This document shows positions 6,721 to 8,704 of a stretch of DNA of 8,704 nucleotides, in pieces. The notes below the pieces were generated by a model that saw nothing but the letters and a program-made list of their open reading frames with translations, made no database searches and was not told where the DNA came from. The stretch is from contig JAODNB010000185.1 in assembly GCA_025464795.1 (NCBI GenBank), positions 1 through 8,704 on the forward strand, given 5' to 3'. Origin of the DNA: Frankiales bacterium. Its GTDB lineage: Bacteria > Actinomycetota > Actinomycetes > Mycobacteriales > SCTD01. A program made the translations under genes and the position numbers. The number at the start of each line of letters is the position of its first letter. Position 1 is the stretch's first letter.

Positions 6721-7571
6721 ACGCCTTCCGGCGCTGGGCTTTCGACCCGGTGGACGTCGCTCCCATGGCCGCCCTGCGGATCGTCTGCGGGCTGCTCGTG
6801 CTGGGGTGGACTGTGTCGCTGCTGCCCGACACGACGGCCTTCCTGTCCCCAGACGGGCTGACCTCAGGGCCCGTCAGCGGGACACGCGGCTGGTGGACGC
6901 TGTCGCTGCCTGCTTACCCCGCTCTGGCGGCGCTTGCCGTTGCGGCCGTCGGCATGGTCGTCGGGTGGCACACCCGCGTGTGGACTCCTGTCGTCGCCTT
7001 CCTGCTGCTCGTCCTGCAGCGTCGGGACGTCTACGTCCTCAACAGCGGAGACCTGCTGCTGCGCGAGCTCGCGATCTACCTCGCGCTGATGCCGTGCGGC
7101 GACACCTGGTCGCTGGACGCCCGTCGTCGCGGTTCGCGGCTCCGGGCGCCGTGGGGACTGCGGTTGCTCCAGGTGCAGGTCTCGCTGCTCTACCTGTTCT
7201 CGGTCACCGCGAAGCTGCACGGCGACTCGTGGCAGAACGGCTCGGCGGTCGGAAAGGCCCTGCAGCTCGGCGATCTCCAGCGGTTCGTCGTGCCGCAGTC
7301 GATCGCCACCTCGCTGACGGTGTCGGCCGTGCTGACCTACGGAACGCTGCTCGTCGAGGCCTTCCTGGTCGTCGGGCTCTGGCTGCCGCGCACCCGTTGG
7401 CTGGCCATCCGTCTGGGCCTGTCGATCCACCTCGGCATCGAGGCGACGCTCCTCATCGGCTGGTTCTCGCTGACGATCGTCAGCACCTACCTTGCCTTCA
7501 TCCCGGGTCCGGTCCTTCGGGCCCTCCGGCGCCCTGCGAGGATGAGCGACGTCAGTCCTCAGCCTTCCTAG
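6717..7571 (+). CDS. HTTM domain (vitamin K-dependent gamma-carboxylase-like) integral membrane protein
   Basis: 284 residues from GTG 6717, which overlaps the previous TGA. It has multiple hydrophobic helices (about 17-36, 67-84, 88-101, 113-126, 148-164, 205-223, 230-262), as in HTTM-domain proteins. Family-like sequence includes RRDVYVLNSGDLLLRELAIYLALMP (102-126) and the most conserved stretch LLYLFSVTAKLHGDSWQNGSAV (157-178). K166 there falls where human gamma-glutamyl carboxylase has its catalytic lysine region (KKLDADW-type sequence), which suggests a possible catalytic base. LSIHLGIEATLLIG (235-248) carries the conserved H238. Bacterial HTTM proteins are mostly uncharacterised, so carboxylation of a protein substrate should not be assumed. 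It follows directly on the ABC/170-aa module and is 8 nt ahead of the dehydrogenase. The basic C-terminal tail is probably cytoplasmic. Confidence 0.88.
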   Translation: MNAFRRWAFDPVDVAPMAALRIVCGLLVLGWTVSLLPDTTAFLSPDGLTSGPVSGTRGWWTLSLPAYPALAALAVAAVGMVVGWHTRVWTPVVAFLLLVLQRRDVYVLNSGDLLLRELAIYLALMPCGDTWSLDARRRGSRLRAPWGLRLLQVQVSLLYLFSVTAKLHGDSWQNGSAVGKALQLGDLQRFVVPQSIATSLTVSAVLTYGTLLVEAFLVVGLWLPRTRWLAIRLGLSIHLGIEATLLIGWFSLTIVSTYLAFIPGPVLRALRRPARMSDVSPQPS

Positions 7572-7574
7572 GAG
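7570..7574 (+). promoter_or_regulatory. Ribosome binding site of the SDR gene, overlapping the HTTM stop codon
   Basis: AGGAG begins inside the TAG stop of the HTTM gene (7569-7571) and lies 5 nt before GTG 7580. It fixes the SDR start. The reading frame stays open far upstream, but that part is an out-of-frame shadow of the HTTM gene. Confidence 0.75.
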
Positions 7575-7579
7575 CTCCC

Positions 7580-8362
7580 GTGCTTGACCTCGTTGGTACC
7601 TCGTCGCTCGTCACCGGTGGGGCCTCCGGCCTCGGTGAGGCCGCCGCCCGTCAGCTCGCCGCCCGTGGCGCGAAGGTCGTCGTCGCAGACCTCAACGAGG
7701 AGAAGGGCATCAAGGTCGCCGGTGACATCGGCGGCGAGTTCGTGAAGGTCAACGTCACGAGCACCGAGGACCTCATCGCCGCGATCGGGATCGCGGAGGG
7801 CCTGGGCACGTTCCGCACGACGGTCGCCGCTGCCGGCATCGGGGCCGCGTCGCGCACCGTCGGCCGCGACGGGCAGTACGAGTCGGCGTTCCCGCTCGAC
7901 TACTTCAAGCAGGTCATCGACATCAACCTGGTCGGTGTCTTCAACACGGTGCGTCTCGCGGCGACGGCGATCTCCCGTACCGAGGCCTTCGACGCGGACA
8001 ACCAGAAGGGCGCCATCGTGACCCTGGCGTCCATCGCCGCCTTCGACGGTCAGATCGGCCAGGCGGCCTACTCCGCGTCCAAGGGCGGCATCGTCGGCAT
8101 GACGGTGCCCATCGCCCGCGACCTCGCCGCCGCCGGCATCCGTCTCAACTGCGTCGCGCCCGGCCTCATCGACACCCCGATCTACGGTGAGGGCGAGGCG
8201 TCCGAGGCCTTCAAGGACAGCCTCAAGCGCGACGTCGTGTTCCCGAAGCGCCTCGGTACGGCCGACGAGCTCGCGTCGATGATCCTCGAGCTGCTCACCA
8301 ACACCTACGCCAACGGTGAGACCGTCCGGCTCGACGGTGCCGCGCGGCTTCAGCCGAAGTAG
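7580..8362 (+). CDS. SDR-family NAD(P)-dependent dehydrogenase, 3-hydroxyacyl-CoA dehydrogenase type 2-like
   Basis: 260 residues with a complete classical SDR plan: cofactor motif TGGASGLG near the N-terminus after VLDLVGTSSLV, the strand-loop VVVADLNEEKG with an acidic residue that favours NAD over NADP, an AAAGIG in place of the NAG motif, a DINLVGVFN helix, and the triad S151 (LASIAAF), Y164 and K168 (AYSASKGG). LNCVAPGLIDTPIYG marks the usual substrate-loop entrance. Length, triad positions and the FPKRLG-TADELA and C-terminal GETVRLDGAARL features resemble 17-beta-HSD type 10 / 3-hydroxy-2-methylbutyryl-CoA dehydrogenase-like proteins, which act in fatty acid or branched-chain amino acid breakdown. 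The exact substrate is inference. Start GTG 7580 has AGGAG 5 nt upstream. Its coding end overlaps the convergent oxidoreductase by 13 bp, so no terminator hairpin fits between them. Confidence 0.93.
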   Translation: MLDLVGTSSLVTGGASGLGEAAARQLAARGAKVVVADLNEEKGIKVAGDIGGEFVKVNVTSTEDLIAAIGIAEGLGTFRTTVAAAGIGAASRTVGRDGQYESAFPLDYFKQVIDINLVGVFNTVRLAATAISRTEAFDADNQKGAIVTLASIAAFDGQIGQAAYSASKGGIVGMTVPIARDLAAAGIRLNCVAPGLIDTPIYGEGEASEAFKDSLKRDVVFPKRLGTADELASMILELLTNTYANGETVRLDGAARLQPK

Positions 8363-8704
8363 GTCGGCCCACCGAGCACGTTGCTCACCAGCTGCCGCGC
8401 GCACAGGGCACCCACCACGTTGCCCGTCCCGCAGTAGCCCCCCGCAGCCCAGACGCCCTGTCGCACCTCACCGAGGTACGGCAGGGCGTCGTCGGTGTAG
8501 CCGACGCTGGCTGCCCAGCGGTGCGTCACCTCGGCAGCGATCCCCAGCCGCCGCAGCAAGCCGTCGAGGGCAGCCTGCACCGGCTCCGACGGCTGGTCGG
8601 ACGACGTCTCCTCCTCATCCCCGCCGAGGTCCCGGAAGCCGCCCATGGCGATCCGTCCGTCGGGCAGCTGCTGCCAGTACTCGTAGCCGTCGCGCTGGTA
8701 CACC
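8350..8704 (-). CDS. FAD-dependent oxidoreductase of the DAO family, C-terminal part only
   Basis: Only the last 117 residues are in the window; the gene continues past 8704. The sequence begins YQRDGYEYWQQLPDGRIAMGG, the substrate-domain strand of D-amino-acid-oxidase-like (DAO) flavoproteins, where such enzymes have 'Y...LPDGR...GG'. A helical region follows (PVQAALDGLLRRLG), then RWAASVGYTDDALPYLGEV, matching 'W.G....T.D..P.iG', and GVWAAGGYCGTGNVVGALCARQL, the C-terminal FAD-contact segment with the 'GGYsGxG' pattern. These enzymes oxidise amines or amino acids to imines with O2 or another acceptor. The specific substrate cannot be told from this fragment. GYCGTGN, instead of the common GYSGHG, points to a subgroup that differs from classical glycine oxidase/OrdL types. 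The gene is convergent with the SDR, so it is not part of that operon. Confidence 0.88.
   Translation of the reverse strand, partial: VYQRDGYEYWQQLPDGRIAMGGFRDLGGDEEETSSDQPSEPVQAALDGLLRRLGIAAEVTHRWAASVGYTDDALPYLGEVRQGVWAAGGYCGTGNVVGALCARQLVSNVLGGPTYFG

Noticed and set aside
6680..7579. Upstream extension of the SDR reading frame
   Set aside because: It overlaps the HTTM gene in another frame and is arginine/alanine-rich without family sequence. A good ribosome binding site precedes GTG 7580, where the SDR fold begins.
1..8704. CRISPR array, tRNA or rRNA genes
   Set aside because: No regularly spaced direct repeats, no tRNA-like TTCGAAT plus acceptor pattern and no rRNA-like conserved stretches were seen on either strand.

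Overview
The window is very GC-rich with dense coding, GTG as well as ATG starts and strongly GC-biased third codon positions. It looks like chromosomal DNA of a high-GC actinobacterium. The protein set (HTTM protein with a small membrane partner, two-FtsX-domain permease, AbiEi-like/PD-(D/E)XK single gene) would suit the Nocardioidaceae or relatives, but that placement is inference. No RNA genes, CRISPR array, transposase or phage genes are visible.

Left part (1-1687): the 3' end of a multi-membrane flippase/LPG-synthase-TM family gene (3-443 plus stop) is followed by a solitary gene (551-1585). That gene pairs an AbiEi-antitoxin-like N-terminus with a DUF559/Vsr-like PD-(D/E)XK nuclease-like C-terminus. 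It is bracketed by two related 82-bp palindromic elements (462-543 and 1596-1677). They lie exactly 1134 bp apart and have the same stem register and the same 39-nt loop. Base differences between the copies are partly compensatory, so the stem-loop itself seems to be conserved. This is the most unusual structure in the window.

Middle (1688-2954): a class C beta-lactamase-fold serine hydrolase lies on the minus strand. It is divergent from the next operon across a short intergenic region that carries a perfect 15-bp palindrome (2904-2918).

Right part (2955-8362): a tight plus-strand cluster. It holds an ABC ATPase of the MacB/LolD type, a two-FtsX-domain permease, a 170-residue single-pass membrane protein, an HTTM (vitamin K-dependent gamma-carboxylase-like) integral membrane protein, and a short-chain dehydrogenase close to the 3-hydroxyacyl-CoA dehydrogenase type 2 group. 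The first four genes overlap stop-to-start and the fifth follows after 8 nt with its own ribosome binding site, so all five can be one transcription unit. The ABC pair forms a transporter. The 170-aa protein and the HTTM protein are probably functional partners. A link between these and the transporter, or with the dehydrogenase, is suggested only by gene order.

Right edge (8350-8704): the C-terminal part of a DAO-type FAD-dependent oxidoreductase on the minus strand, converging on the dehydrogenase with a 13-bp overlap of coding ends.
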